A stretch of 64,000 nt of DNA, taken from positions 8,891,674 through 8,955,673 of the forward strand of contig OZ024811.1 in assembly GCA_964017045.1 (NCBI GenBank), in the 5' to 3' direction. The notes beneath the pieces were generated by a model that worked only from the letters and a program-made list of their open reading frames with translations, ran no database searches and was not told the origin of the DNA. Below, piece by piece: positions 1 through 12,919 of the stretch; position 1 is the stretch's first letter, and every line of letters starts with the position of its first letter. The stretch comes from Omphiscola glabra. Its lineage: Eukaryota; Mollusca; Gastropoda; Lymnaeidae. The position numbers and the translations under genes are program-made.

Positions 1-3000
1 TAGTGTTGCAGGTCACTTGTTGGTAAGTGGTGAGTGCGATAGTGTTGCAGGTCACTTGTTGGTAAGTGGTGAGTGTGTTAGTGTTCATGGTGACTTGTTG
101 GTAAGTGGTGAGTGTGTTAGTTTTGCAGGTCACTTGTTGGTAAGTGGTGAGTGCGATAGTGTTGCAGGTCACTTGTTGGTAAGTGGTGAGTGCGATAGTG
201 TTGCAGGTCACTTGTTGGTAAGTGGTGAGTGCGATAGTGTTGCAGGTCACTTGTTGGTAAGTGGTGAGTGCGATAGTGTTGCTGGTCACTTGTTGGTAAG
301 TGGTGAGTGTGTTAGTGTTGCAGGTCACTTGTTGGTAAGTTGTGAGTGCGATAGTGTTGCAGGTCACTTGTTGGTAAGTGGTGAGTGTGTTAGTGTTGCA
401 GGTCACTTGTTGGTAAGTGGTGAGTGTGTTAGTGTTGCAGGTCACTTGTTGGTAAGTGGTGAGTGCGATAGTGTTGCAGGTCACTTGTTGGTAAGTGGTG
501 AGTGTGTTAGTGTTGCAGGTCACTTGTTGGTAAGTTGTGAGTGCGATAGTGTTGCTGGTCACTTGTTGGTAAGTGGTGAGTACGATAGTGTTGCCGGTCA
601 CTTGTTGGTAAGTGGTGAGTGCGATAGTGTTGCAGGTCACTTGTTGGTAAGTGGTGAGTGCGATAGTGTTGCAGGTCACTTGTTGGTAATTGGTGAGTTC
701 GTTAGTGTTGCAGGTCCCTTGTTGGTAAGTGGTGAGTTCGTTAGTGTTGCTGGTCACTTGTTGGTAAGTGGTGAGTGTGTTAGTGTTGCAGGTCACTTGT
801 TGGTAAGTGGTGAGTGCGATAGTGTTGCAGGTCACTTGTTGGTAAGTGGTGAGTACGATAGTGTTGCAGGTCACTTGTTGGTAAGTGGTGAGTGCGATAG
901 TGTTGCAGGTCACTTGTTGGTAAGTGGTGAGTGCGATAGTGTTGCAGGTCACTTGTTGGTAAGTGGTGAGTGCGATAGTGTTGCAGGTCACTTGTTGGTA
1001 AGTGGTGAGTGCGATAGTGTTGCAGGCCACTTGTTGGTAAGTGGTGAGTGCGATAGTGTTGCAGGTCACTTGTTGGTAAGTGGTGAGTGTGTTAGTGTTC
1101 ATGGTGACTTGTTGGTAAGTGGTGAGTGTGTTAGTGTTGCAGGTCACTTGTTGGTAAGTGGTGAGTGCGATAGTGTTGCAGGTCACTTGTTGGTAAGTGG
1201 TGAGTGCGATAGTGTTGCAGGTCACTTGTTGGTAAGTGGTGAGTGTGTTAGTGTTGCAGGTCACTTGTTGGTAAGTTGTGAGTGCGATAGTGTTGCAGGT
1301 CACTTGTTGGTAAGTGGTGAGTGTGTTAGTGTTGCAGGTCACTTGTTGGTAAGTGGTGAGTGTGTTAGTGTTGCAGGTCACTTGTTGGTAAGTGGTGAGT
1401 GCGATAGTGTTGCAGGTCACTTGTTGGTAAGTGGTGAGTGTGTTAGTGTTGCAGGTCACTTGTTGGTAAGTTGTGAGTGCGATAGTGTTGCAGGTCACTT
1501 GTTGGTAAGTGGTGAGTACGATAGTGTTGCCGGTCACTTGTTGGTAAGTGGTGAGTGCGATAGTGTTGCAGGTCACTTGTTGGTAAGTGGTGAGTGCGAT
1601 AGTGTTGCAGGTCACTTGTTGGTAAGTGGTGAGTGCGATAGTGTTGCTGGTCACTTGTTGGTAAGTGGTGAGTGCGATAGTGTTGCAGGTCACTTGTTGG
1701 TAAGTGGTGAGTGCGATAGTGTTGCAGGTCACTTGTTGGTAAGTGGTGAGTGCGATAGTGTTGCAGGTCACTTGTTGGTAAGTGGTGAGTACGATAGTGT
1801 TGCAGGTCACTTGTTGGTAAGTGGTGAGTACGATAGTGTTGCAGGTCACTTGTTGGTAAGTGGTGAGTACGATAGTGTTGCTGGTCATTTGTTGGTAAGT
1901 GGTGAGTGCGATAGTGTTGCAGGTCACTTGTTGGTAAGTGGTGAGTGCGATAGTGTTGCAGGTCACTTGTTGGTAAGTGGTGAGTGCGATAGTGTTGCAG
2001 GTCACTTGTTGGTAAGTGGTGAGTACGATAGTGTTGCCGGTCACTTGTTGGTAAGTGGTGAGTGCGATAGTGTTGCAGGTCACTTGTTGGTAAGTGGTGA
2101 GTGCGATAGTGTTGCAGGCCACTTGTTGGTAAGTGGTGAGTGCGATAGTGTTGCAGGTCACTTGTTGGTAAGTGGTGAGTGTGTTAGTGTTCATGGTGAC
2201 TTGTTGGTAAGTGGTGAGTGTGTTAGTGTTGCAGGTCACTTGTTGGTAAGTGGTGAGTGCGATAGTGTTGCAGGTCACTTGTTGGTAAGTGGTGAGTGCG
2301 ATAGTGTTGCAGGTCACTTGTTGGTAAGTGGTGAGTGCGATAGTGTTGCAGGTCACTTGTTGGTAAGTGGTGAGTGCGAAAGTGTTGCAGGTCACTTGTT
2401 GGCAAGTGGTGAGTGCGATAGTGTTGATGGTCACTTGTTGGTAAGTGGTGAGTGCGATAGTGTTGCTGGTCACTTGTTGGTAAGTGGTGAGTGTGTTAGT
2501 GTTCATGGTGACTTGTTGGTAAGTGGTGAGTGTGTTAGTGTTGCTGGTCACTTGTTGGTAAGTGGTAAGTGCGATAGTGTTGCAGGTCACTTGTTGGTAA
2601 GTGGTGAGTACGATAGTGTTGCCGGTCACTTGTTGGTAAGTGGTGAGTGCGATAGTGTTGCAGGTCACTTGTTGGTAAGTGGTGAGTGCGATAGTGTTGC
2701 AGGTCACTTGTTGGTAAGTGGTGAGTGCGATAGTGTTGCAGGTCACTTGTTGGTAAGTGGTGAGTGCGATAGTGTTGCTGGTCACTTGTTGGTAAGTTGT
2801 GAGTGAGTTAGTGTTGCTGGTCACTTGTTGGTAAGTGGTGAGTGTGTTAGTGTTGCAGGTCACTTGTTGGTAAGTTGTGAGTGCGATAGTGTTGGTGGTC
2901 ACTTGTTGGTAAGTGGTGAGTGCGATAGTGTTGCAGGTCACTTGTTGGTAAGTGGTGAGTACGATAGTGTTGCCGGTCACTTGTTGGTAAGTGGTGAGTG

Positions 3001-3653
3001 CGATAGTGTTGCAGGTCACTTGTTGGTAAGTGGTGAGTGCGATAGTGTTGCTGGTCACTTGTTGGTAAGTTGTGAGTGAGTTAGTGTTGCAGGTCACTTG
3101 TTGGTAAGTTGTGAGTGCGATAGTGTTGCTGGTCACTTGTTGGTAAGTGGTGAGTGCGATAATGTTGCAGGTCACTTGTTGGTAAGTGGTGAGTGCGATA
3201 GTGTTGCTGGTCACTTGTTGGTAAGTTGTCAGTGCGATAGTGTTGCTGGTCACTTGTTGGTAAGTGGTCAGTGCGATAGTGTTGCAGGTCACTTGTTGGT
3301 AAGTTGTCAGTGCGATAGTGTTGCAGGTCACTTGTTGGTAAGTTGTCAGTGCGATAATGTTGCAGGTCACTTGTTGGTAAGTGGTGGGTGTGTTAGTGTT
3401 GCTGGTCACTTGTTGGTAAGTTGTGAGTGAGTTAGTGTTGCTGGTCACTTGTTGGTAAGTGGTGAGTGCGATAGTGTTGCTGGTCACTTGTTGGTAAGTT
3501 GTCAGTGCGATAGTGTTGCAGGTCACTTGTTGGTAAGTGGTGGGTGTGTTAGTGTTGCAGGTCACTTGTTGGTAAGTTGTGAGTGAGTTAGTGTTGCTGG
3601 TCACTTGTTGGTAAGTGGTGAGTGCGATAGTGTTGCTGGTCACTTGTTGGTAG
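1..3653 (+). repeat. 39-bp minisatellite, ~93 copies (continues left of window)
   Basis: The unit is 39 bp, e.g. TTGGTAAGTGGTGAGTGCGA followed by TAGTGTTGCAGGTCACTTG. There are no indels across the array, so a 929-codon ORF (13-residue repeat LLVSGECDSVAGH) arises without evidence of coding. Variant units carrying TGAGTGAGTTAG introduce stops after 2,806. Variants recur at fixed offsets: VHG-type units at 71, 1,085 and 2,177; a CVS-CEC block repeated 936 bp apart. This implies segmental duplication within the array. Each unit contains GGTAAGT and TTGCAGG, good plus-strand splice consensus. Confidence 0.95.
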
Positions 3654-4008
3654 CAATTATCATGTTTACGATATCAACGCCGCACCATCGATGTCTTGGA
3701 TAAGGTTGAATCTACCAACAAAAACCAATGTAGTCTACCTTCGGCTCAGCTAATTGCTTCACTTATTATATGTGTGTTAAATTACATTACTTTCAATGAA
3801 TTATATGACAGAACTTAGAAATGTTACACACACACACATTCACGCGCACACACTATCGGATATTCAGTATTGGAAATCGTAAAAGCCATGTTCATTACTA
3901 AAATGTGCATGTTGCTAATACTAATAATTACACAAAATGCGCAACAATTACATTAATATTTTGGGAGATTTCAATTTCATTTAGACATTTTACCAACAGG
4001 GCCTTATG
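3654..4008. other. Unique AT-rich sequence with short CA tract
   Basis: No supportable gene. A (CA)-rich run lies near 3,829-3,853. Confidence 0.6.
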
Positions 4009-4235
4009 ACTATTTGCTAACAAGGTCTCATGATAACTTGCCAACAGGGCCATATGATATCTTGCCAACAGGGCCATATCATATATTGCCAAGAGGCCAT
4101 ATAATATTTTGTTAACATGGCAATATAATATTATGTCAAAAGGCCATAATGTTATAACTTGCTAAAAGGGCCATATCTTACCAACAGTGTTATATGATAT
4201 CTTGTCAACAGCGGCATATGATATTTTAACAATAT
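4009..4235. repeat. ~22-25-bp imperfect repeat
   Basis: About nine diverged copies of CCAACAGGGCCATATGATAT. Below this, 4,236-4,790 is AT-rich and I see nothing in it. Confidence 0.75.
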
Positions 4236-4794
4236 ACTGTTTCACTCTATGCAAGTTTTGATCACCGTACAGACATTTAATTCATTTAAAATGTTAACAC
4301 ATGTAGTTATATAGACACACAATTTAAAAAACAATAAAATAAATAACAATAACAAAACAAGAACAATAAAGAAATATGTTAGAGATTGACAAGGAACAAG
4401 TTCAATCAATTAATAAACAAATCAATGGCAGACAGCAAGTAACCAATCACAAGTAATGTATTAATCTCTTTTATTTTTACTGGAGTTATAATAAAAACAC
4501 GTATAAAATAAAATAAATAAGGCTAAGGAAAGAATACATTATAAATAAGTTTTATAACAACAATAATGATGAGTATAATTATGATCTTATAAAGAGTATA
4601 CTGATGATAATATAACCAGACAAAAATATAATTAATGACATTTCAAAGTATGTATAGTGTTTAAAGTGTTCATATTTTCTCATTACAAGTACATTATAAA
4701 ATGGTGAAATCTTTTTTACAAGGGGAGAGAACCGAACATATGAAAGAACACAACTATGACAGAACCAGGAATCCCTAGGGGTGCAGGCCACACC

Positions 4795-4950
4795 AGGTGA
4801 CACCCTCACTGGTGCCACAATAGGAGAGTGCCACAAGAGCAGAGTGTCACAAGTGCAGAGTGCCACAAGTGCAGAGTGTCACAAGTGCAGAGTGCCACAA
4901 GAGCAGAGTGCCACGAGAGCAAAATCCAACATGAGCAGAGTACCACACAA
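4795..4950. repeat. 16-bp minisatellite
   Basis: About nine copies of AGTGCCACAAGAGCAG with C/T variants. ORFs through it are repeat artefacts. Confidence 0.8.
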
Positions 4951-5099
4951 ACACTTGGTTTACTCACTCATAAAAGAGAGACTGTTTTTGTTGATGACGT
5001 TGGATGTTTATGCTAAAGATGTGTGAATGGATGTCAGAAATGGTGGACACTGAGCCCAAAGTAAATAATCACGGAGACTTCTAAATAAAACCTGAGTTA

Positions 5100-5222
5100 C
5101 CTTGGCAACACTTAGGCTACACAAAACAATTGATCTTGATATTGGCAGCAATACTTAGGCTACACAAAAAAGTGATCTTGATATTGGCAGCAACACTAAG
5201 GCTACACAAAACAATTGATTCA
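5100..5222. repeat. ~45-bp repeat, three copies
   Basis: Units contain TTAGGCTACACAAAACAATT then GATCTTGATATTGGCAGCA; the last copy is truncated. Confidence 0.75.
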
Positions 5223-5321
5223 TGAAGATAAAAAGTGGAGGGACATCTTGCACAGGTTCCATGTGAAGGAGATGCTTGGCATGGCTATAAATTAGGCAAG
5301 GTTTTTTGGAATTATGTTCGA

Positions 5322-5410
5322 CAGCACACATGGCCTATCAACATGGCCTATCAACAAGGCCTATCAACATGGCCTATCAACATGGCCTATCAACATGGCC
5401 TATCACACAC
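5322..5410. repeat. 13-bp repeat, ~7 copies
   Basis: Unit CAACATGGCCTAT. A looser ~33-bp triplication containing GATTATCAAC occurs at 5,800-5,895. Otherwise 5,411-6,520 holds no supportable gene. Confidence 0.75.
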
Positions 5411-6524
5411 TGACGATATATCTGACGTTATTAGTATGTGGAAAAACACAATGGAAAAGTTCAAATGAAAGAAATGATTCTTGTTTTTTCCCCTCGATGG
5501 GAAAAAAAACTGTTAACCCTGGTTCCTGCATTCTTAAAAATAATAATACTTATTTTAAAAAGGGGAAGTTAGGAAATGGACATAATGATGTGCCAGTGTC
5601 AAGGTTATGGGAATGTTATCTTGTGACAGTTTTGCCTACAATTCATGCAGGTGGACATGCTGTTCTGAAACGAAAGAAGAAAAAAGTTTTTTTTAATAAT
5701 ACTTTTGATGAAAATAATCAATGTTCCAATTTTGTTTGGACAGAATATCTTCCTTCTTTTCTGCTTACACTAAAAGATTGGATGCTTTTAATTGAACACA
5801 CTGGAAGGTCAGTCGATTATCAACGACACACTGGAATGTCAATGAACTATCAACAGTATACTGCAGGGTCAGTGGATTATCAACAGTACGCTGGGGTGAC
5901 AATTATATTGGAGCAAAACCAGCTAAAAATAAATTTGTGTGTGTGGCGAAAATAGAAGCTCTATCTAACTCTTGGTAAATTTGGTACATGTACTGTATTT
6001 TGCTTGCTGTCTGTGATTTCACGTTTCTCTGCCACCTTACTCTTAGCCTAATATATGTTAGGAAGTTAATGTAGCAGTGCCTGTGGACTAAGGTCTTAAC
6101 GCTTGACAAAGTGGTGACCAAACTGGAAGCGCTACGACTTGTTTCTGCATGAGAAGCACTGTCAAACAGTGGAACATGCAAATGAACTTGAACTTTTAAA
6201 TTTAGACCAATTTGGAATTTCTGTAAAGAGAAGACTAGGCTGTTTATATTTCAATAAAAAGTTTATTTTCTTTTTATGAACGCTGTTACCTCAACTTCTA
6301 TATTGTCTTTTTTTTGTATTGTTTTAGGATTTCGTTTCAAAACTTAATATATGTACTTCTGTATGAAGTGGTTAGGAATAACTCTGTGGAGGTCCCCCAA
6401 GAAGGGGGGTGTAGTTGGAGATAAAAAAAAATGGTTGCCACAATCAGTTTACCGTAATGGGTGACACCATCAGTTTAGCGTAATGGGGGACACCAACCCT
6501 CGTGACGCCTATGAGAACAGAACA

Positions 6525-6853
6525 CGTGACAGAACCAAACATGTGACAGAATAAGACATGTGACAGAACCAGACATGTGACAGAATAAGACATGTGACAG
6601 AATAAGACATGTGACAGAATAAGACATGTGACAGAACAAGACATGTGACAGTATAAGACATGTGACAGAATAAGACATGTGACAGAACCAGACATGTGAC
6701 AGAATAAGACATGTGACAGAATAAGACATGTGACAGAATCAGACATGTGACAGAATAAGACATGTGACAGAACCAGACATGTGACAGAATAAGACATGTG
6801 ACAGAATAAGACATGTGACAGAATAAGACATGTGACAGAATAAGACATGTGAC
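6525..6853. repeat. 17-bp minisatellite, ~19 copies
   Basis: Unit AGAATAAGACATGTGAC with AACAAG/AACCAG variants. Because 17 is not a multiple of three, all three minus frames are open as 17-residue repeats; none is likely to be coding. Confidence 0.9.
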
Positions 6854-6937
6854 ATGACTAAAAGGCCTAAGATGTGACAGAAACCAACATGAGAGAGCAG
6901 ACACTACGTGACATATCGGGTTACCAGAATTTTTTAA

Positions 6938-7035
6938 AAAAGAAATTTGGTCAATAGAAAATTGATCGACGGAAGTTTGGTCGAACGGAAATTTGATCGA
7001 ACGGAAATTTGGTAGAAAGTAAGTATGGTCGAAGT
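6938..7035 (+). repeat. Left inverted repeat of the MULE complex
   Basis: About five 17-bp-like subunits of the form GATCGAACGGAAATTTG. The segment AAATTGATCGACGGAAGTTT is matched in reverse complement at ~15,920, so this and 15,805-15,985 look like the two ends of one element. Confidence 0.65.
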
Positions 7036-7249
7036 TTTTATTTATTTATTTTTAACAAATTTTCTTGAGATATGTGTTGGAATGGTAATTATTTTCGAAC
7101 GATATTGAGTTCGATTCTTCTTTTTATTTTAAAATAAATTTTGTTCAGTCTAAGATTTGCATGTGAGAAATGGGTAGGTGTGTTTGAACGGACACGTGTC
7201 GGAATTTTGTTTATTTTTAAACTGAAAAATAGAAAACAGTCGTCAGTTC

Positions 7250-7442
7250 CAGTTGCGTAGCGAGCTTAACTCGCGCCCGGGGCACAATACCTTTTTATTT
7301 TAGCGCCCCCCTCATTACCTTTTTAGCGCCCCCTCCCTATTCGAAAACCATACAATATTATAGTAAAATATACCATTTGGCGCCCCTTTGTGAGTAGCGC
7401 CCGGGGCATGATGCCCCCCTTGCCCCCCTCACTACGCCACTG
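7250..7442. mobile_element. hAT-type MITE with perfect 8-bp target duplication
   Basis: 193 bp bounded by CAGTTGCGTAGCGAG and CTCACTACGCCACTG, with direct repeats GTCAGTTC at 7,242-7,249 and 7,443-7,450. The interior is GC-rich (GCGCCCGGGGCA). It belongs to the same CAGTGGCGTAG family as 17,578-17,699 and 59,550-59,734. Confidence 0.88.
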
Positions 7443-7879
7443 GTCAGTTCTTATTTAATTATTGATAGATGAACGTTATAAGAACAAATATAAATACCCC
7501 ACTAACATTTAAAAAATAAGCTTGTCTATTATTGCGACGTTATTATTAAACTATCTAGAATATTGGAAAAGCAACCTGACGATACAAGTTATTGGCATTG
7601 GAATTTCAAAAAAAACATTAATGTCCATTCGTGTAACTGCTAAGTGTCTATGTCGATTGTAACTGCCATTAGTGCTATAAGTAAACAAATCAAATAACAC
7701 AATCTAACAGCTGATAGCTTTAAAGCTGAAGTAAAAATAATAATGAAAAATATTAAACGTGATGCTGTAAATACACGTGACTCTACTCATTATATTTTGT
7801 CTAATGCCTCATTGAATTTAACCCCGGCCACGAAAGGTCAAAGGTCAACTCCATTAATTTTGAACTTAAGAACATAAGA

Positions 7880-8728
7880 AATCAGGTAATAAAAGACACT
7901 TGGGGCCAAGCTAAACCTTCTCAAATGAGGGACATCAGATTCATTAGTGAATAAATTTTTACTGAAATTAGCGATGACTTATAATGTTGGCTCTGGTCAA
8001 AATTTTGATATTTTCAACCAAGAGTAATATGCGTTTACTTTCAAGGTAACAAAAAACTGGTATGCAGATGGCACTTTTAAAAAAGTACCACCTTTATTTG
8101 AACAATTGAATACGGTATACATGGCTTATGCGAAAACACTGCTGTGCCCTAACTTTATGCACTTCTTCCAAAGAAACCTGCGCATAATGTTATATACAGC
8201 TTTTAAGAGCTATCAAAGATTTGGAGCCTACTTGTAATCCTCATATAGACTTTGAACTTGCAATGGTAAATGCTATAAATATCGAATTTTCTCAAACAAT
8301 TATTCGAAGATGCTTTTTTTCACTTCTGTCAGGGTATTAGAAGTTTTCAGACAAATGGCTTGAAGCTAAATTGTAACTCTGACCCAAAATTTGCATTTAG
8401 AATACGAATGTTGTCTTCTTGAAAATTGACCCCTGCTGCCTACACAACGTGTGGTAGAGTTACTTTGCAGCAGAAATATATTACACCCTAAAGCTGAAGT
8501 AATCGTAAATAATTATTTTGATGATACATGGATAGGTCGACCTAATCATAGTCACCGTCGACCGGCCCCGATTTCCCTTTCGTACGTCACAATGTGGAAC
8601 TGCTTGGATGCGAGTCAACAAGATTTGCCAAAAAAAACAATGCACAAGAAAATTGGCACAGGAGGTTTCAGAACCAAGTTTGCGCTGTTCACCCCAAATT
8701 TGGAAATTTATAAGAGACTAGCGATTAC
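7880..8728 (+). pseudogene. MULE (Mutator-like) transposase pseudogene, 5' part
   Basis: Plus-strand reading with several frameshifts and stops. It gives WYADGTFKKVPPLFEQLNTV, then DFELAMVNAI, FHFCQG, then NYFDDTWIGRP and NAQENWHRRFQNQV, in the order seen in MULE transposases (W..DGTFK..P..F.QL; ..WHR.F). The upstream FLYWCH part is not clear. Reading is broken at ~8,728 by an insertion and resumes at ~12,758. It is dead as it stands. Confidence 0.82.
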
Positions 8729-11700
8729 CCGGCATGCGTTGCAATGCCACTCATCGAAATAAAGTGTCTGTGTTTTAATAATTTTTTTGTAAGTTCTTCT
8801 AATAACCACCTTTTTTTTAACCGTCTGGTGCATATTCGAATTAATTAGAAGGTTTGAAGAAGTGTCAGCAGACCACACGCAGCTGTCCGTGTGGGAAGCA
8901 TGGATTTTCCAAATTTAGTCCCAAAACTTATAGCGATTGATCCCCCCATGCAATAGCTATGTTTGAAATTATATTTATATGGCTCATTTATTACATATAA
9001 ACAAATTTAGGCCCCCCGGCCCCAAAAGTAATATTGTGAAATATTTGTACTAAATCAGAAACCTATTTATTAAGTCACATATACAAAATGAAATGTCGCA
9101 GTTTATATTTAATGTAATTCCACCCACTTATGAAATAGCTCTGCTTGACGTTATATTTACATAGCTCATATAAGAAAAAAAAAGAATTTAAGGCCCCCGG
9201 CCCAAAGCGGAATATTGTAAAATATTTGCACTTCTTTAGAAACCTAATGCGGGCCTGCACACAACAACTTACTGAAAGTTTATCGCATTCAGATGAATAG
9301 TATAGGAACTCATACGGAAATTATATTTAAATAGCTCATATTAGAAAGAAAAACTACTATAGGGCCCCGGTCCAAAACTGGTGATTCTTTGTAAAATGAA
9401 TGGGTTTTGATATTCATGGATATACTTTTGTAAATGAACTTACATTGTGTTAACGTCATTGATTTTCTTAATTCGTAAAATGAGAATATAGCATCTATTT
9501 TTCACAACAGTAATATCATTGGATTTAAAGATAAAATTGTACACACCCTATTTCCTAACCCCATATATATGTACCTAAGAAGGCAAATTATTTGTCAAAT
9601 TCATTTTGTCAACTTCCCCATACCCCAAACAGAGTTTTAAAGAAATTAATAAAATCATCCACGGGATTGTAATCCACTTACTTACGCAAAATCATTTTTT
9701 TTGCATTTCAAATGCTTTGTTATTATTTAAATGAGCGATAAGTGCATTAGTGGATGCTATTTGGATATGTAGTTTCGCTGCACTGATTGCATTAAACGGC
9801 ATTTTCGTATTAAAAGTATATTTAAAGGTTAGGGTTTTTTTTTTTTTTTATTATTTTATAAATTTCATAAATGTATATTTTTGGAAAGAATAAAAGTAAA
9901 AATTAATTAAACGTTAAAAATAAAAAGCAAAAATTTTATTTCATTTTTTAAATTGTAGCAATTTAAAAAGCAATCTATTATATTTATTAATTTTACTTTT
10001 AGGAAGGGGGAAATACATTATCAATTTTATTAGGCGCGGTTATTAAATCAGATAAATTTTTGCATTGAATAAATAGACAATTTGAGTTCTGACGTCATTT
10101 GCGTTATTATTTAGAACAAATTAGTTTTACTTTTATTACGCAATATTTGGAACTGCTTAAAAAATGCATTAAAATCAACATATGTTTTGGTTTCCCCGAT
10201 AAATGTGATTACAGTGTAATTCTTTGATTATAATTTGTTTTACTAATTTTCATAACATTCAACCACATATAAAATGTTTAAAATAGTTCCTTAGTTGTTA
10301 CTCCAGATTTATTTGTAATTTATATTATTAATACTTAAAACTTTATTAAAATTAAAGGGAATATACAATATATTTTTCGCATTACCATTAAAATAATAGT
10401 AGAAAACTATGATTGTTTTAAAAAATGGGAACGTATTTAAGTCGTATCGGTTCTTTGTGAGTTACGGTCAGCATATATCATTCTTATATAATAGATGTAT
10501 TACTACATCATTGCTATTCAAAATCACAACACATTTACAAAGCTATATCCGATTCTAAAATACGTCACAAAATTCAAGCTTATTAATAAAAACAACAAAA
10601 ATACTCTCTACACTAAACATGCAAAAACGTTTTCTCTGCTCTTGCTACAAATTGATGTCTGTTGGCATTTGTTCAAGGGCCGTTGAGTTGATAGATCCGA
10701 TTGAAATTATTTTGATAAAGTTTGTTAAAGAAAACAAAACGAATTTAAGGACATCGGCCCATGCGAAATATTTTAAAATGTTGTTCTAATTTAGAAACAT
10801 TTGCGGGAGCGCGCATATCAATTCACCATACGATAATTATATAGATACTATAAGGGTGGAAAACGAATTAAGGCCCCCGGCCACAAACGGAATATTGTAG
10901 AATTGTTGTATTACTTCAGAAACCTACTTATTATATCACAAAATTAAAAAAAGAGAAACATATTACTGAAGTTGTATCGCATTCAGATAAATGGTATAGG
11001 AGTGCATACGGATATTATTTTTTTACAAAGCTCATATAAGAAAAATAACGATTTTGGGGCCAACGGCCAAAAACGGATTATTTTAAAAGTGTTGTAACTA
11101 CTTCAGAAACCTAATTATTATGTTACACGCACAATTTAATGTCGCTATTTGTATTTGATTAAAAATCTATCCATCCACACATTAGCTCTGTTTGAAAATT
11201 TATTTGTATAACTCATATAGGAAAAATAGAACATAGGACCCTGGCTCAAAACAGAATATTTTAAACGGTTGTAATAATTTGAAAAGCTTTGCGGACGTGG
11301 TTAAAACATTTTACTAAAGTTTTATCGCATTCAGATAAATGATATAGGAGCGCATACAGAAATTATTTTGTACAAAGCTCGTATAAGAAAAAAAAGAATT
11401 TGGGACCAACGGCTGAAAACGGAATATTTTAAAAGTATTGTAATTACTCATTAACATGCGCGACCTTATGGACAACCTTTCAACAAAGTTTTGTTGCAAT
11501 CGCATGAATGGTGTAGGAGCGCATACGGTTTGAAATTATATTTATATAGCTCATATTGGAAAAATAGAACATGGGGCCACTGGCTCAAAACAGAATATTT
11601 TAAACGGTTGTAATAATTGGAAAAGCTTTGCGGGCGTGGAAGAAACATCTAACTAAAGTTTTATCGCATTTAGATGAATGGTATAGAAGCGCATACCGAA

Positions 11701-12757
11701 ATTATTTTGTACACAGCTCATATAAGAAAAAAAAAATTTGGGGCCAACGGCTGAAAACGGAATATTTTAAAAGTATTGTAATTACTTATTAACATGCGCG
11801 ACTTTATGGACAACCTTTCAAAAAAGTTTTGTTGCAATCACATGAATGGTGTAGGAGTGCATACGGTTTGAAATTATATTTATATAGCTCCTATAAGAAA
11901 CAACGAAAACGAAATAATTGAAAAGTTTTTTTAATGACGCAGTGAAATGCCCAGGTAGGTGGCCAGCAACCCACCAAAGTTTTGTTGCAAAAACATGAAT
12001 GGTGTAGAAGCGCATACGGTTTGAAAATATATTTATATAGCTCATATAAGAAAAAACGAACATGGGGCCCCTGGCTCAAAACGGAATATTTTAAAACGGT
12101 TGTAATAATTTAGAAACCTTTGTGGGCATGCTCGCAACATCTCGTCAAAGTTTTAGCGTATTCGAATAATGGTGTAGGAGCGCAGACGAAACCTATAGTT
12201 TACAAAGCTCATATAAGAAAAAAAAACGATTTTGGGGCCAACGGCCAAAACAAAATATTTTAAGTGTTATAATGACTCAGTAAAATGCGCGAGCTTGTGG
12301 AATACAACTCTCCAATGTTTTGTCGCAATCGCATGAATGGCGTAGGAGCGCATACGGTTTGAAACTATATTTATATAGCTCATATAAGAAAAAACGAACA
12401 CGGGGCCCCTGGCTCAAAACGGAATATTTTAAAACGGTTATAATTATTTCCAAACCTTTGTGGGCGTGCTTGCAGCATTTTACCAAAGATTTAGCGCATT
12501 CAGACGAATGGTGTAGGAGCGCAGACGGAAATATCTTTTACAAAGCTCGTATAAGAAAAAAAACGAATGAAGGGCCAAAGGCCGAAAACGAAATAATTGA
12601 AAAGTTTTTTAATGACGCAGTTAAATGCCCAGGTAGGTGGCCAACAACTCACCAAGGGTTTGTTTTAATCGCATGAATGGTGTGGGAGCGCATACGAGAC
12701 AAACAGACATACATACATACATACATACAGACATACATTCATTTTTATATATATAGA
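8729..12757. mobile_element. ~4.0-kb insertion made of ~170-bp subrepeats, inside the MULE pseudogene
   Basis: The left end is CTAGCGATTACCCGGCATGC. The right end has GACATACATTCATTTTTATA then TATATAG, after an (ACAT)n run at 12,702-12,735. Removing it rejoins the MULE coding homology. A truncated copy of the left end is at ~40,520-40,690. No transposase is visible, so it is non-autonomous and its class is uncertain (Penelope- or Helentron-like). Confidence 0.7.
8890..12690. repeat. Diverged ~170-bp tandem repeats with A/B alternation
   Basis: At least 14 units share AGCTCATATAAGAAAAA and AAAACGGAATATTTTAAA. From ~11,030 two subtypes alternate: A (GGGGCCAACGGCC, AACATGCGCGA) and B (GGGGCCCCTGGCTC, GCGGGCGTG). 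They form a ~340-bp dimer. The stretch ~9,400-10,800 is AT-rich and lacks clear units. Confidence 0.75.
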
Positions 12758-12919
12758 TATCAACCGTGAGCAAAGTTTGAACGAACGTCATATTGAACAG
12801 TTCATTACTGGTCAGGAGCTTCCTTCTGGAAGAAAACTATATAAAGATTCAGTAGAAAGACTAACCCACATTGCCAGTTCGTTTGAACCCAATATTCAGG
12901 CTAAGAGGTATTTACCCTG
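12758..12919 (+). pseudogene. MULE transposase pseudogene, 3' part with stop
   Basis: Open frame reading INREQSLNERHIEQFITGQE then LPSGRKLYKDSVERL, ending TGA at ~12,917-12,919. MULE C-termini have the same pattern (REQ.LNE....Q...G..PP.RRK.Y...RI). It continues the homology interrupted at 8,728 (…KFIRD | INREQ…). Confidence 0.75.

Noticed and set aside
17..3430. 929-codon plus-strand ORF and its continuations
   Set aside because: Arises because the 39-bp unit is a multiple of three and lacks stops. Variant units carry stops, there is no unique sequence, and the strand bears splice-site rather than coding signals.
6444..6904. Three overlapping minus ORFs rich in MSYSVTCLILSH
   Set aside because: 17-bp repeat read in three frames.
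12758..12919. Terminal exon of an unknown plus-strand host gene
   Set aside because: Matches the C-terminal pattern of MULE transposases and continues the pseudogene interrupted at 8,728.
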